A stretch of 58,322 nucleotides of DNA from Planctomycetales bacterium (lineage in GTDB: Bacteria > Planctomycetota > Planctomycetia > Pirellulales > Pirellulaceae). Position 1 is the first letter of the stretch, and each line of letters starts with the position of its first letter. The notes below the pieces were generated by a model that worked only from the letters and a program-made list of their open reading frames with translations, had not been told where the DNA came from and made no database searches. The translations under genes were made by a program, and so were the position numbers. The stretch lies in assembly GCA_020426755.1 (NCBI GenBank), contig JAGQPK010000001.1, forward strand, positions 1 to 58,322, in the 5' to 3' direction. Positions 45,894-55,121 of the stretch are shown here, piece by piece.

Positions 45894-46313
45894 CTATTCG
45901 CGCGGGCTGTTTTCTAGGTCGGGTTGTGGGTCTGCCGCGAGGGCTATCGTTGTGGCAAGGTATACGCCTGCACCAATAGAAGTATATGGATCGTTTGCGA
46001 GAATTGGAATCAGCATATCGGCCAACGTCGAACTTAGCAGGACGTCACCGTGGAAAAAGTCGAAGTCAAGTAGAACCCAACCCGTTACAACTACGTAGGC
46101 AACCGCTGACGGAACCGCGACACAAATCGTCATCAACGTAGCACCTGGACGATCGCCAAGTCGATATCCAACGAACATCGTCCACCAGACAATTGCAAGT
46201 AGCATGATGGTTTCGAGAAACGTCACGATCCCATGTGACCAACACCATCTCCAGCGAGTCCAGTGTTCACCAATCTGGCCCATGTGAGAAATATCGTGAC
46301 TCAAAGAATACAT
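45894..46313 (-). CDS. Small cassette-region membrane protein
   Basis: This 139-aa protein has about four hydrophobic helices (near residues 30-50, 62-80, 90-105 and 115-130). The stop lies 12 bp before attC C. An internal ATG at 46283 is an alternative start. Unrecognised. Confidence 0.65.
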   Translation of the reverse strand: MYSLSHDISHMGQIGEHWTRWRWCWSHGIVTFLETIMLLAIVWWTMFVGYRLGDRPGATLMTICVAVPSAVAYVVVTGWVLLDFDFFHGDVLLSSTLADMLIPILANDPYTSIGAGVYLATTIALAADPQPDLENSPRE

Positions 46314-46346
46314 TTCTACTGCGTCGGTCGAGATGATCGGTGCCCA

Positions 46347-46628
46347 TCACTCACGGGTTAGTGATGCAGCAACCGCAAAAAGGACGACGCCGAATGACCA
46401 GATCAGTCCTGTTCGCAGGACGAGATGTTTGTTTCCAGCTAGCCGAGTCATGAATCGGTCAAGCAGAATTAGAATGCATATCAACGTCGCGAGTTTTAGT
46501 ACGCCTGAGATTGCCCAAAGAGCGCAATCAAACGGTAAGCCCAGAGGGTCGTTCAGCTCAGTGTGAGCAACGTGGCAATACCAAATTGTCGCGAGAAGAA
46601 CTGCGGGTAGCGAAGGAAGTCGAGACAT
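46347..46628 (-). CDS. Small cassette-region membrane protein
   Basis: This is a protein of about 93 aa from the ATG at 46628 (MSRLPSLPAVLLATIW), with GAAGG 4 bases upstream. It has about three hydrophobic helices. The 33-bp gap to the next gene contains no attC, so both could belong to one cassette. Confidence 0.6.
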   Translation of the reverse strand: MSRLPSLPAVLLATIWYCHVAHTELNDPLGLPFDCALWAISGVLKLATLICILILLDRFMTRLAGNKHLVLRTGLIWSFGVVLFAVAASLTRE

Positions 46629-47020
46629 AAACCTTCGAGGGTCCCAGCACGATAACTTGTGATTGACCAGAACGCCTCTATCCCGGCCCGTCAACCTTGG
46701 CGGGCTATCCCCGGGGTCTGCGACAAAGTAAGATTCGAAGATGCGCTATTTGCATGGCTAATGCCGAGAACGGTGCACTCTCTCATTTGCATGCTAAATG
46801 GCGTCGAAACACCCAATGTGACGTTCAACTGGAAATGCGCTCGCCAGAGGAGTTCCAGATTCTCCAACGTATGGACTCAAAACTCGACGGGCAGGAGTGT
46901 CCATCCCACCTAGTTGGATAACGTTACACGGCGCCGTTTTGCGACGTCACAACAAATTGCTTGATGGAGTCCGGTGGACACCACTATATTCGTTCAATGA
47001 CATTCCTCAAGGTAGTGACG
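46629..47020. other. Junction between cassette block and plus-strand surface gene
   Basis: The stretch has no convincing gene. At about 46911-46950 it contains CTAGTTGGATAACGTTACACGG, a partial match to the MITE inverted repeat (TAGCTGGATAACGTCAC). No attC-like hairpin was found, so the array seems interrupted here. Confidence 0.5.
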
Positions 47021-50000
47021 ATGAACGAACGTTTGCCGAAACATATGAGTCTTAGCGCGAAGCGATCGCGAGTCTTCACGGGCGAGACTTTGGAAATCCG
47101 CCTGCCGCTGAACGGAGCGCCGGTTGCTACCGCCGATGCTTATGCTTGGCCGGGTGACGCGCGTTTGGTGCGCGACGCCGAGGTGGGATTGCTGGCCAAC
47201 GACGGTGATCCCGATCTCGATGCGTTGCAGATTGTTGCGTCGACGAGTCCACAACATGGCACGCTCACGCTTTCACCGCAGGGTGCGTTCGAGTATCAGC
47301 CGGAGCCAGGATATGTTGGGCTGGACACCTTCGAGTATCAGGTCAGTGACGGACAAGTGACGAGCGCTCCGGCCCGCGTGATGCTGCGCAGTGGGAGCTA
47401 TGAAGACCACGTGCTGGCAGATGCGCCGCTAGGATATTGGCGACTTGGCGAGGCCGACGATTCCGCTGCCGCGCGGGACGCCAGTGGAAACGGAAATGAT
47501 GGTGTGTACTCCCGCGCCCAAGTGGGGCAAGCTGGTGCAATCACGGGTGATCTCGATCCGTCGGCGCTGTTTCCGTTGAACACCGAGTCATGGATTGGTA
47601 TCCCGGGTGGCTCGGCGATTGAACGGTTGCAAAATAAGTTGACGATCGAGGCTTGGGTCAAGCCTTCGACGATGTCGGGGCTGCGACGCATTTTCGTGAA
47701 TTCGCAGGATGCTGCGACGGGCGGATTTGGCTTTGGACTCATTGACAAATCGTTGATATTCACTGGGTTCAGTGTAAATGATTGGATCAGTAAGCCCGTG
47801 CTCACGTCAGTGAATCAATGGTATCACGTCGCGGTCGTGCTAGACGCCAGCAACGATGCCACCTTTTATTTGAACGGCCAAGCGGTGAATACGGTCGCGG
47901 GTAACTCACCCCCTGGGCGCGGCACGCGAGGGCTACTGATTGGCATCAATTCTTACTCGACCGAGCCCTTTCATGGCCAGATCGATGAGGTTGCCGTCTA
48001 TGGAACCATGTTGACTGGCGACCAACTGCGTGAACATTACGAAGCAGGCAGTTTGCCGGTCGGCGCTGGAATGCAACCAATCAATGATTCGTACTCCGCA
48101 AATCAAAATGAGACTTTAGTCGCCGAAGCTGCATATGGCAGCGATGAACGGGCAACGTTTGACGAGTCGTTCTCCGCGCCCACGATCGCACGTTGGTTGG
48201 AAGATCCCGGCGGCGCGTTTGCGCAGCGAGATGGCGTGCTGCAGCCAGTACAGTTCCGCCGTTACTTGCGGACAAAGTATGCAGGCTACGCTTTTGCCGA
48301 CTGGACGCTGGAGGTCGATCTTGATCTTCGCACCACGCAGGAGTCGATCGAATACATCGGGATTGGTGCAGGAGTTCCATCGCAAACCTACGAGGAACCG
48401 AGCGATTCATTGATGTTGCGTTTTCATTCGGCGGCCCTTGGCGGCATGGTGGGGTTGGCAAACGCCCCAGCTTCGGGCGAAACGATTGGTTCGGTAACGA
48501 CTCCAGGCATCCATCGCATTCGCTGGCAGAAATTGGGCAACGAATTGACCATCGAAGTGGACGCCCATTTTGATGGCACGTTCCGTCCTGACATTACGCA
48601 CGTCGAACGCGACTACCTGAAGCTGACGCCGTTTCTGAATGGACTCAATGGGCACCTCTTCGTTGGCGGCAGCACGTTAGCGACCTTCGACAATCTGCGC
48701 GTGGTTACGGCTGGAGAACCGATGGTTGCTTGGGGTGTGCTGGACAATGATTTGCCGAATCCCGCCGTGCTTCCACCGGCCGCGCAGTTGGTGGAGGCCC
48801 CGGAGCACGGCACGCTGGAGTTGCAGCCGGACGGCACTTTCCGCTACACCGCCGCGCCCGGCTTTACGGGTGAGGATTCCTTTGTTTATCGATTGGATAC
48901 TGGTGTTCTGCAATCAACACCCGCGATCGTCACCCTCATCGTCAATGCGCCTCCCATCGCTCACGACGATGCGTATGTCGTGAACGAAGACGAGCGACTC
49001 ATGGCGGACGGGCCGAGTGTCATCTATTCGGAAGCCGGATTCAATGATGGGAGTGGTTGGTTGAGTGACACGAATAGCCATTCGCCCTATACGCTCGGTG
49101 GTCCTATCAAAGGACAAGGTGGCGGTGAACCGCATTGGCTGGAACCTTGGCAATCCAACAATTCATTTTCACAAGTAACGCCGCGAGTCGTCCAAGAAGG
49201 TGACGGCGCTTTGTGGCTGCGACCCACGTCGAGCGTCTCGCGACGCTGGCAAGATCAAGGTCGTGTGACCGTGACGGTGCAGCAACAAGTTCGGCTCACG
49301 GCCGGTGTCGAATTGACACTCCATCTGCTATCGGGCAATCAAAGTTGTGGATGCGACACGAATTTGGGCCCAGCGTTGCGCTGGGACGATGATGGCTCGA
49401 TTCTTGTGGCCGACGAAGGCGTCTGGCACAAGCTCAATGCGACCTGGATTCCTGATCACTGGTACGAAGTGCTCTTCGAGGCCGATCAAGCAACTGAATT
49501 CTGGCGCGTGATCATCGACGGACAGCCACTTGCCACGCCAAACTCCTGGTCATACCGTCAGCCGGGACAAGGCAGCGCGACGCGACGTATCGCGGGTGTG
49601 GCCTATGATGTTTCGGGTGCGAGTGGTGGAGCGTATGTTGATGCCGTACGAGTCACCGGCGGCAACGCGGTGGCTTCGGTGATAGCCAACGACAGCGACG
49701 TGAATCAGGATCGGATGCACGCGGTGCTCGTCGAAGGAGTCACGCACGGAACTCTGGTTTGGTACGAGGATGGCCGGTTTAGCTATCAGCCCGCCGCTGA
49801 TTTTACGGGCGTTGATCAGTTTCAGTATCGGGCTTCCGATACAAAGAGTCTCTCCGAGGTGACGACGGTCACAATTCAAGTATTGCCGGTCAACGATGCG
49901 CCCATTGGACAAGACGATACGTACGCTTGGCCGTTGAATGGTGCATTGCAGGTCGATGCGGCCGCGGGGGTGTTGATCAACGACCGCGATGCTGACAGCT

Positions 50001-50368
50001 TGTCGTTAAGTGTTCAATTGCTGACAGCACCGACGAATGGCCTGTTTACACTGCTGGCCGATGGTTCGTTTACCTATCAGCCGGGCACCACCTATCGGCC
50101 GCAGGATACCTTCACGTATGAAGTCACGGATGGGCAATTGACGACAGGACCCATCACCGTAACACTCGTAGGCAGTCGTCCATTGGGTGACGCTAACGGC
50201 GACGGATTATTCAATTCTTCGGATCTTGTCATGCTCTTTCAAATTGGAGAATACGAGGACGGCATCGCGCGAAATTCCACCTTCGCAGATGGTGATTGGA
50301 ACGGCGACGAAGAATTCAACACTGCCGATCTCGTCGCAGCCTTCCAAGCCGGTACGTATCGGAGTTAA
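47021..50368 (+). CDS. LamG / cadherin-like repeat surface protein with dockerin-like end
   Basis: The protein is about 1115 aa from the ATG at 47021 (MNERLPKHMSLS; AAGGTAG upstream). It starts with a LEPR-XLL-like motif (TLEIRLPLNGAPV). Domains in order: a cadherin/Ig-like repeat (DAYAWPGDARL...), a LamG/concanavalin-like domain (YWRLGEADDSAAARDASG ... GQIDEVAVYG), a second beta-sandwich (DWTLEVDLDLRTTQ), two more Ig-like repeats (HGTLELQPDGTFRYT, HDDAYVVNEDERL), another LamG-like region (WYEVLFEADQATEFW) and two further repeats. Two EF loops (DANGDGLFNSSD and DWNGDEEFNTAD) end it. There is no PEP-CTERM. It is plus-strand and not a cassette gene. Confidence 0.88.
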   Translation: MNERLPKHMSLSAKRSRVFTGETLEIRLPLNGAPVATADAYAWPGDARLVRDAEVGLLANDGDPDLDALQIVASTSPQHGTLTLSPQGAFEYQPEPGYVGLDTFEYQVSDGQVTSAPARVMLRSGSYEDHVLADAPLGYWRLGEADDSAAARDASGNGNDGVYSRAQVGQAGAITGDLDPSALFPLNTESWIGIPGGSAIERLQNKLTIEAWVKPSTMSGLRRIFVNSQDAATGGFGFGLIDKSLIFTGFSVNDWISKPVLTSVNQWYHVAVVLDASNDATFYLNGQAVNTVAGNSPPGRGTRGLLIGINSYSTEPFHGQIDEVAVYGTMLTGDQLREHYEAGSLPVGAGMQPINDSYSANQNETLVAEAAYGSDERATFDESFSAPTIARWLEDPGGAFAQRDGVLQPVQFRRYLRTKYAGYAFADWTLEVDLDLRTTQESIEYIGIGAGVPSQTYEEPSDSLMLRFHSAALGGMVGLANAPASGETIGSVTTPGIHRIRWQKLGNELTIEVDAHFDGTFRPDITHVERDYLKLTPFLNGLNGHLFVGGSTLATFDNLRVVTAGEPMVAWGVLDNDLPNPAVLPPAAQLVEAPEHGTLELQPDGTFRYTAAPGFTGEDSFVYRLDTGVLQSTPAIVTLIVNAPPIAHDDAYVVNEDERLMADGPSVIYSEAGFNDGSGWLSDTNSHSPYTLGGPIKGQGGGEPHWLEPWQSNNSFSQVTPRVVQEGDGALWLRPTSSVSRRWQDQGRVTVTVQQQVRLTAGVELTLHLLSGNQSCGCDTNLGPALRWDDDGSILVADEGVWHKLNATWIPDHWYEVLFEADQATEFWRVIIDGQPLATPNSWSYRQPGQGSATRRIAGVAYDVSGASGGAYVDAVRVTGGNAVASVIANDSDVNQDRMHAVLVEGVTHGTLVWYEDGRFSYQPAADFTGVDQFQYRASDTKSLSEVTTVTIQVLPVNDAPIGQDDTYAWPLNGALQVDAAAGVLINDRDADSLSLSVQLLTAPTNGLFTLLADGSFTYQPGTTYRPQDTFTYEVTDGQLTTGPITVTLVGSRPLGDANGDGLFNSSDLVMLFQIGEYEDGIARNSTFADGDWNGDEEFNTADLVAAFQAGTYRS

Positions 50369-51230
50369 TCTTTGTCGTGCTTAATGGTGTGAAACTCTCG
50401 CGTTATCGATTGGGACGCTCGTCATGCACGTTGCGTACGCGGCACAACTACCTGTGAATTGGGCCGGCAATTGCATCCCGACGGCAATAGTGCCCAATAG
50501 CCATACCCTGAATCGGAACCGGATTCCGCGCGACGGCGTAACGCAACTTGGACTCTCGACGCCCAAATGTCTCCATCCAAGACGCGGTGGGAAACGTTGA
50601 GTGACATGCGGCATTTTCACAATCGTCTCGTCCTGCTGGCATCGTATTTCTCGCTAATGTGGGCATGGATGAACTTTTGGCGCGACAGAGAGAATCGGCC
50701 GCTGCTTCAACGTTGATCGCCGGAACAGAACCTCGTGCCAACTGCATCTGCATACCTGGGCGTGACCTGAGCAGCTAAGCGAGTCGTCCCAGCCCGTTCC
50801 GACGGCCCAATACGCACCCGCCAATTTCGCGAGGTGAGGCCGTCCAAAGCACATGTGCCCTCGATCGCCGCGCTCGAAGACGGACGGTCCATTCGCTCTC
50901 TGTGCTTCGCGTCAGAGGCGGGCTCCACCTACGCAGGTCGCATCTCAGAGTTAACGGCCTAAAGTCGTGGTCCCGATCGCTCACCTCGGTGCATTCGGCA
51001 TCCGCTCCGCTCGCGGTCCCGTTCCGTCGGCGCCACTTCTCGGGCTGGCTCTTCGTTGAGCACAGCGAATGTCTCATTTAGTTCTTCGGGGTTCATCGAG
51101 AGGAATTTCGGGTTTAGGGGAAGTTGAGTTTTCGCCTAAGGGTCGCAAAAGGGAATCTGCTGAAGGAATCCAGGAACTTTCCGAACTTCCAATTGTATAA
51201 CCTGCAAACGCATCAAACGAGAGCGGATCA
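50369..51230. other. Long intergenic stretch without a gene
   Basis: It holds a 24-bp repeat element (50913-50936) that also occurs downstream of the peptidase operon. A 36-codon frame at 50606-50716 (MRHFHNRLVLLASYFSLM) has a hydrophobic middle but no support. No attC-like palindrome was found. Confidence 0.5.
50913..50936. repeat. Short repeat, copy 1
   Basis: GAGGCGGGCTCCACCTACG is followed by CAGGT. The same text with one difference (T for C) occurs at 53017-53040. The pair flanks the sigma/anti-sigma/peptidase operon. Similar motifs recur in planctomycete intergenic regions, from general experience. Confidence 0.75.
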
Positions 51231-51770
51231 TTGGTAAGCGAAGAACAAATCCTAGCCTGTGTATTAGCTGGCAAAACGAGCGAATTTCGGAAGCTGGTGG
51301 ACCGCTATCAGCAGCCGGTGTTCCGCTTCGCACGCAACCTGATACGAGACGAACACGATGCCGAAGACATCACGCAGGAGGTCTTTCTGGCAGCGTTCAA
51401 CAATCTGGCATCGTTCAACGCCAAACGGGCTTCGTTGCAGACGTGGTTGTTCACAATCGCCCGGAACCGATGCGTGAACTACTTGAAGCGAACGCGGCCG
51501 GTAATCGATAGCGAAGCGATCGCGAACACAATACGTGCAGCGAGTGGCGACGAATCCGCGCGGAATGAATTCTGGAGCCGCCTCGACCTGGCACTCGATG
51601 CGTTGCCCATCGAACAGAAGACGGCATTCGTTCTGTCCGAGATAGTAGCTCTGCCATATACCGACATCGCTCACATCGAGTCAACGACGCTCGGGACCGT
51701 GAAGTCACGAATTTACCGTGCCAAGCAGCGATTGCGGACTGCTATGGCACCGACACAGGGAGACAAATGA
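51231..51770 (+). CDS. ECF-type RNA polymerase sigma factor
   Basis: This 179-aa protein starts at a TTG (VSEEQILACVLAG). Region 2 (RYQQPVFRFARNLIRDEHD, AEDITQEVFLAAFNNLA) and region 4 (LPIEQKTAFVLSEIVALPYT, then IHIEST and a recognition helix) are both present. It resembles the RpoE-type ECF group and is distinct from the kinase-linked sigma at 27.5 kb. Its TGA overlaps the next ATG (ATGA at 51767-51770). It would be held by the downstream membrane protein, which is inferred. Confidence 0.9.
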   Translation: MVSEEQILACVLAGKTSEFRKLVDRYQQPVFRFARNLIRDEHDAEDITQEVFLAAFNNLASFNAKRASLQTWLFTIARNRCVNYLKRTRPVIDSEAIANTIRAASGDESARNEFWSRLDLALDALPIEQKTAFVLSEIVALPYTDIAHIESTTLGTVKSRIYRAKQRLRTAMAPTQGDK

Positions 51771-52018
51771 TGGACAACGAATCGATCTTCGACGAGTGGA
51801 TCGCCAATCGCCGGGCTGTCGAACCATCTTGCGAGCTGACGGATCGAGTGATGGTCGCGATCGAACGACGAGGCGCGCCGAGCGTTCGCAATGTGCGTCT
51901 TGCCGATCGAATGAACAACTCGCTGCTGGCTCGTTGTGCAGCATGCCTGGCGGCCTTGGTGGTGGGCAGCCTCCCGCTTTTGTATGTCGCACATGCGGCA
52001 AAATTGCTCGTGTTTTAG
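51767..52018 (+). CDS. Putative membrane anti-sigma factor
   Basis: This 83-aa protein has an acidic N-terminal soluble half (FDEWIANRRAVEPSCELTD) and a C-terminal helix (LAALVVGSLPLLYVAHA). The size, topology and 4-bp overlap with the sigma gene fit an anti-sigma factor. No HxxxCxxC zinc motif is visible, so the call rests on context. Confidence 0.6.
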   Translation: MMDNESIFDEWIANRRAVEPSCELTDRVMVAIERRGAPSVRNVRLADRMNNSLLARCAACLAALVVGSLPLLYVAHAAKLLVF

Positions 52019-52030
52019 GAGATTTCCGAA

Positions 52031-52960
52031 ATGGCTTCAGACCTGACCTCTGTTCGATTTCCGTGGGTCGCGCTCGCCTTATCGTTTCTTTCGCCGGGAG
52101 TCGGTCACATTTATTGTGGTCGGATTGCGAAAGGGCTCTTCTTGTACTCAGCTAGGTTTTTGCTGCCGCTGCTGTGCATCATCGCGGCGTTCACGCAACC
52201 TTCCAATGGAGTCTTGCTCGGTTTGATTCTGCTGCCCGCAACGGTGACAGTTATCATCTATCTCTACTCACCGATTGATGCTTATGCCATCGCTAAGCGA
52301 GTTGATCTCGACTACCAGATGAAGGAATACAATCGTGCGAGCCTTTACTGGATGCTCATCGCGATACAGCTTGCTTATCCTGTGGCGCTGACTTGGGGAA
52401 TTCGCGAGTACGTGTACGAGGCATTCCTTATACCGGAACGCAGCATGAACCCGAGTCTGTTGGCCGGCGATCGGATTCTGGTGAATAAGCGACCGATGCG
52501 TGATGGCTTTCCCCAACGCGGCGACCTCGTTGTGTTTCGCGCTCCCCCCGCGGAAATGGGACGGAACTGGGTCAAGCGTGTGATCGGTGTGGCTGGCGAT
52601 GAGATTGCGATTAGGGGAAGAGAGATCAAAGTGAATGGCAAGCAGCTGGAACGTGAACGTGTGCCGATGGAGGCCGTAACCCAGCTCCGCGGACAGGTAA
52701 CGGGGGAGATATATGACGAATCACTCACGGGTCACCGCTATCGCGTTCTCTTGGACGACGATGCCTTCGACAGCGATTCTCAGCACGAAATCAATGTCAC
52801 CGTCCCAGATCGAAGCATCTTTGTCATGGGCGACAATCGCGATCGCTCGAAAGACAGCCGGCACATCGGGCCGATTCACGTTGGCGAAGTTGTCGGCCAC
52901 GTCGACTACATTTTCTTGCCGGCCGAAACATGGTCGCGATTTGGCGTGTATCGGGACTAG
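52031..52960 (+). CDS. Signal peptidase I family protein (S26) with extra N-terminal membrane domain
   Basis: This 309-aa protein is preceded by AGGAGA at 52017-52022, which overlaps the stop of the previous gene. The first 130 residues are four hydrophobic segments beginning ALALSFLSPGVGHIYCG, not part of a classic LepB. The catalytic Ser lies in IPERSMNPSLL (Ser138), the general-base Lys in NWVKRVIGVAGDE (Lys182), and the signature GDNRDRSKDSR is at 267-277. It should be an active membrane-bound Ser/Lys protease. Whether it cleaves ordinary signal peptides or another set, perhaps under control of the sigma factor, is an inference. Confidence 0.92.
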   Translation: MASDLTSVRFPWVALALSFLSPGVGHIYCGRIAKGLFLYSARFLLPLLCIIAAFTQPSNGVLLGLILLPATVTVIIYLYSPIDAYAIAKRVDLDYQMKEYNRASLYWMLIAIQLAYPVALTWGIREYVYEAFLIPERSMNPSLLAGDRILVNKRPMRDGFPQRGDLVVFRAPPAEMGRNWVKRVIGVAGDEIAIRGREIKVNGKQLERERVPMEAVTQLRGQVTGEIYDESLTGHRYRVLLDDDAFDSDSQHEINVTVPDRSIFVMGDNRDRSKDSRHIGPIHVGEVVGHVDYIFLPAETWSRFGVYRD

Positions 52961-53016
52961 ATTTTATCTGAAACGTGGGCTTCACCGAAAGCACGACGGC
53001 CAGCCGCCAATCGACC

Positions 53017-53040
53017 GAGGCGGGCTTCACCTACGCAGGT
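53017..53040. repeat. Short repeat, copy 2
   Basis: It matches 50913-50936 at 23 of 24 positions in the same orientation. A related GGGCTTCACC occurs slightly upstream near 52978. Confidence 0.75.
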
Positions 53041-53183
53041 TTGGTGACCGCTCACCCCGACCCGAAGTTGGGGCCGGCTTGTGCACAAGGTCGCTTCGTC
53101 CTGGGGCTCAAACGGAGCCTTACGCCGGCCTCCAAGCCCTGCGAACGACATTCCCTGCGAAGCCTTTGCCAACGCCGCTTCCG

Positions 53184-53264
53184 CCGTGTCGCGTAACCGG
53201 GCGACAGCCATACGCGATGATCTCAAAGTCCGCCCGGCCTGTCGCTCCGGTTCACGCGTTAGTT
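53184..53264 (-). repeat. attC-like palindrome D
   Basis: CGCGTAACCGGGCGACAG and CTGTCGCTCCGGTTCACGCG pair with one unpaired position each side. The plus strand ends GCGTTAGTT. The central TCTCAAAGTCCGC fits the family. It lies 3' of the 53280-54446 gene, starting about 15 bp after its stop. Confidence 0.7.
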
Positions 53265-53279
53265 ATTTGGCTTTTCCGA

Positions 53280-54446
53280 CTAGTGGTTACGTATCTGCAA
53301 GAGGAACACGAGCAGCGATTCCATGCGCGATACAATCGACGCAAGCTGAACGAACGATAGCTTTGATTCGACAACGTGGGTGCCAGAGTTCAGCGAATCA
53401 ACGAAGGAAAGCGCAGCCCGTACGTCGTCTTGGACAAATCGCGAGAGCGGGTCACAATCAATGTGTCTGCAAATGAATAGCAATCGAGCACGGCGCGTTG
53501 GGCGATTGTCGTGGAAATGCTCATCGTTCGATGTCCACACACGAATATCATCGTCGGGAGCAAGCGCGTGCAAGACTTGTGTAAATAGCTCACGAACAGA
53601 AGTTGTTACGTGTCTAGCACGATCGGGATTGTCGTCGCGCAGCGACTGACGTGCGCCATGAAGCAAGGCAACGAGCCGTTCATCGAATGCCGCAAGCAAT
53701 CCATCAACCGACGGCACTGATTCGGCGATTGCGGTTTCAATCTGCTGGTCATCATTGAACTCGTCGACTTCGTCATCGACGGTAATCGACTCGACAACGT
53801 CGATCTCACGATAGTATTCAAGGGGAGCATAGGTCGTAATCAATGGCAGGTGCGGTGCCAGTGATTCCCGCGTTGCCGCTACATTGATAAGCGATTGATA
53901 TGAACGCGTTAGATTACCAAGGTTTGTTGAAATGGCGCGGCTGAATTCCGCGTCCAAACCAGCAAGGCGTCCGAATGTGAGATTGTCGAAGTTGGCCAGT
54001 TTCGTTTGCGCCGCGAGCGATGCTGCCAGCATTCGTGTTGTGTCAATCCGAGAGAACGCCGCGGTGATCGAATCGGATAATCCGATGCCTTGAATCGCCT
54101 TTGGGATTCGAGCGTGGTCGTCAAATATCTTTCTGAATGCGACGCTTTGCACGGCTTCAATGCTTGCGAGGCGTTCGGCCATGCGCGTAAAGCTTGTGTT
54201 TGCGGACACTATGGATTGTATGCTCGGAGAGATCGTGTCGAAGACACGCATTTGCTTTAGCATTGCGTCAGTCGAGCGAAGAAGGTTGCGCTCGATTGCA
54301 AATTGGGCCGTGACGGCTTTGGATATCGCATCCATGCTCGCAGTTTGTTTGGCAATACTCGCCAGAGCGTCCGAGTAGACGTTTGACGAACGAGTTAAAT
54401 CAACAGCGAGTTTCGATAGCTCGGAGTTTGGCTCGTGGTCCGTCAT
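53280..54446 (-). CDS. Cassette-encoded protein resembling predicted pPIWI-associated nuclease family
   Basis: The 388-aa protein has a long helical N-terminal half (about 1-200) with a few heptad-like stretches. The C-terminal domain, about residues 245-385, includes LLHGARQSLRDDNPDRARHV, SVRELFTQVLHALAPDDDI and PTRRARLLFICRH. Its phrase order resembles the predicted pPIWI-associating nuclease domain from memory; it has not been searched. It is flanked by attC-like sites D and E, so it is a single-gene cassette. Cassettes carrying anti-phage genes are known from integrons. A defence role is therefore plausible but not shown. Confidence 0.7.
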   Translation of the reverse strand: MTDHEPNSELSKLAVDLTRSSNVYSDALASIAKQTASMDAISKAVTAQFAIERNLLRSTDAMLKQMRVFDTISPSIQSIVSANTSFTRMAERLASIEAVQSVAFRKIFDDHARIPKAIQGIGLSDSITAAFSRIDTTRMLAASLAAQTKLANFDNLTFGRLAGLDAEFSRAISTNLGNLTRSYQSLINVAATRESLAPHLPLITTYAPLEYYREIDVVESITVDDEVDEFNDDQQIETAIAESVPSVDGLLAAFDERLVALLHGARQSLRDDNPDRARHVTTSVRELFTQVLHALAPDDDIRVWTSNDEHFHDNRPTRRARLLFICRHIDCDPLSRFVQDDVRAALSFVDSLNSGTHVVESKLSFVQLASIVSRMESLLVFLLQIRNH

Positions 54447-55059
54447 AGGAGTCTCCGTGCCAAATAACGTGCAGCATCAGCAGGCCGGCGCGAGATGCGT
54501 TGACTTCAAAACCGACCCGACCGCCGGCTCCGTTGCATGCGTTTGTTACAACGAGCATGCCGCGAGTGATCAAAAACGTGCCATCACGGAAGACTTCATA
54601 GTGCTCAGGCTCGCCACGATGCCACAGTCGTACTGATATAAACGGAAGTCTCTCGCACGAGCTGTGAATTCCTCGCGACTTCGCGACATTGTCGAATTCC
54701 TTCCCGCGCCGTCCATCCCTGTCGCCGAAGTGCTGAGAAGGGAAGAACATAAGCCAAATGAATCCAGCCACTGCGAGAATCATCCAATCTAAAGTTCGTA
54801 TGCGCGTGCGCCCCCGATAAGCAACCAGGATCCCAGCAAGCGCCGCCCCAATCACCCCGCCTGCGAGAGTGACAAAGACAATGTAGAGGTGCCGATTAGG
54901 TGTCATGAAGTTGAGCGACGACCAGACTGCAACGGGTATGTTTGATGCCAGAAGGCCACAGCCGGCACCGTACGAAAGTACACCAAAATGACCGACTAGC
55001 GAGCTGTCTTCGGCGCCAGACATAGCTTTGGTCGGAGATTGGTATGGATTCACGTCCAT
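54400..55059 (-). CDS. Cassette-encoded NPYQSP membrane protein reading through its attC
   Basis: The protein is up to 219 aa from the ATG at 55059 (MDVNPYQSPTKAMSG). Hydrophobic helices lie near residues 25-45, 58-80 and 92-106. The stretch TNACNGAGGRVGFEV near residue 170 is the translated attC E, and 15-18 further residues follow. The natural stop seems lost. The frame overlaps the 5' end of the next cassette gene by 47 bp in a different frame. The fold and function are unknown. Confidence 0.7.
   Translation of the reverse strand: MDVNPYQSPTKAMSGAEDSSLVGHFGVLSYGAGCGLLASNIPVAVWSSLNFMTPNRHLYIVFVTLAGGVIGAALAGILVAYRGRTRIRTLDWMILAVAGFIWLMFFPSQHFGDRDGRRGKEFDNVAKSRGIHSSCERLPFISVRLWHRGEPEHYEVFRDGTFLITRGMLVVTNACNGAGGRVGFEVNASRAGLLMLHVIWHGDSYDGPRAKLRAIETRC
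54464..54547 (-). repeat. attC-like palindrome E
   Basis: AATAACGTGCAGCATCAGC pairs with the region ending GTTGCATGCGTTTG. The inner arms GGCCGGCG and CGCCGGCT match the family. The central GACTTCAAAACCG is conserved. It lies inside the frame of the 54400-55059 gene. Confidence 0.7.
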
Positions 55060-55121
55060 TTGACTGCAAGCGCACTTTCGATTCGCGAAACCAAGGCGAA
55101 AGACAGGAAGATTCTGGCGTT

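Noticed and set aside
50606..50716. 36-codon frame with a hydrophobic middle
   Set aside because: It is short, lacks a good ribosome-binding site and no repeat or neighbour supports it.
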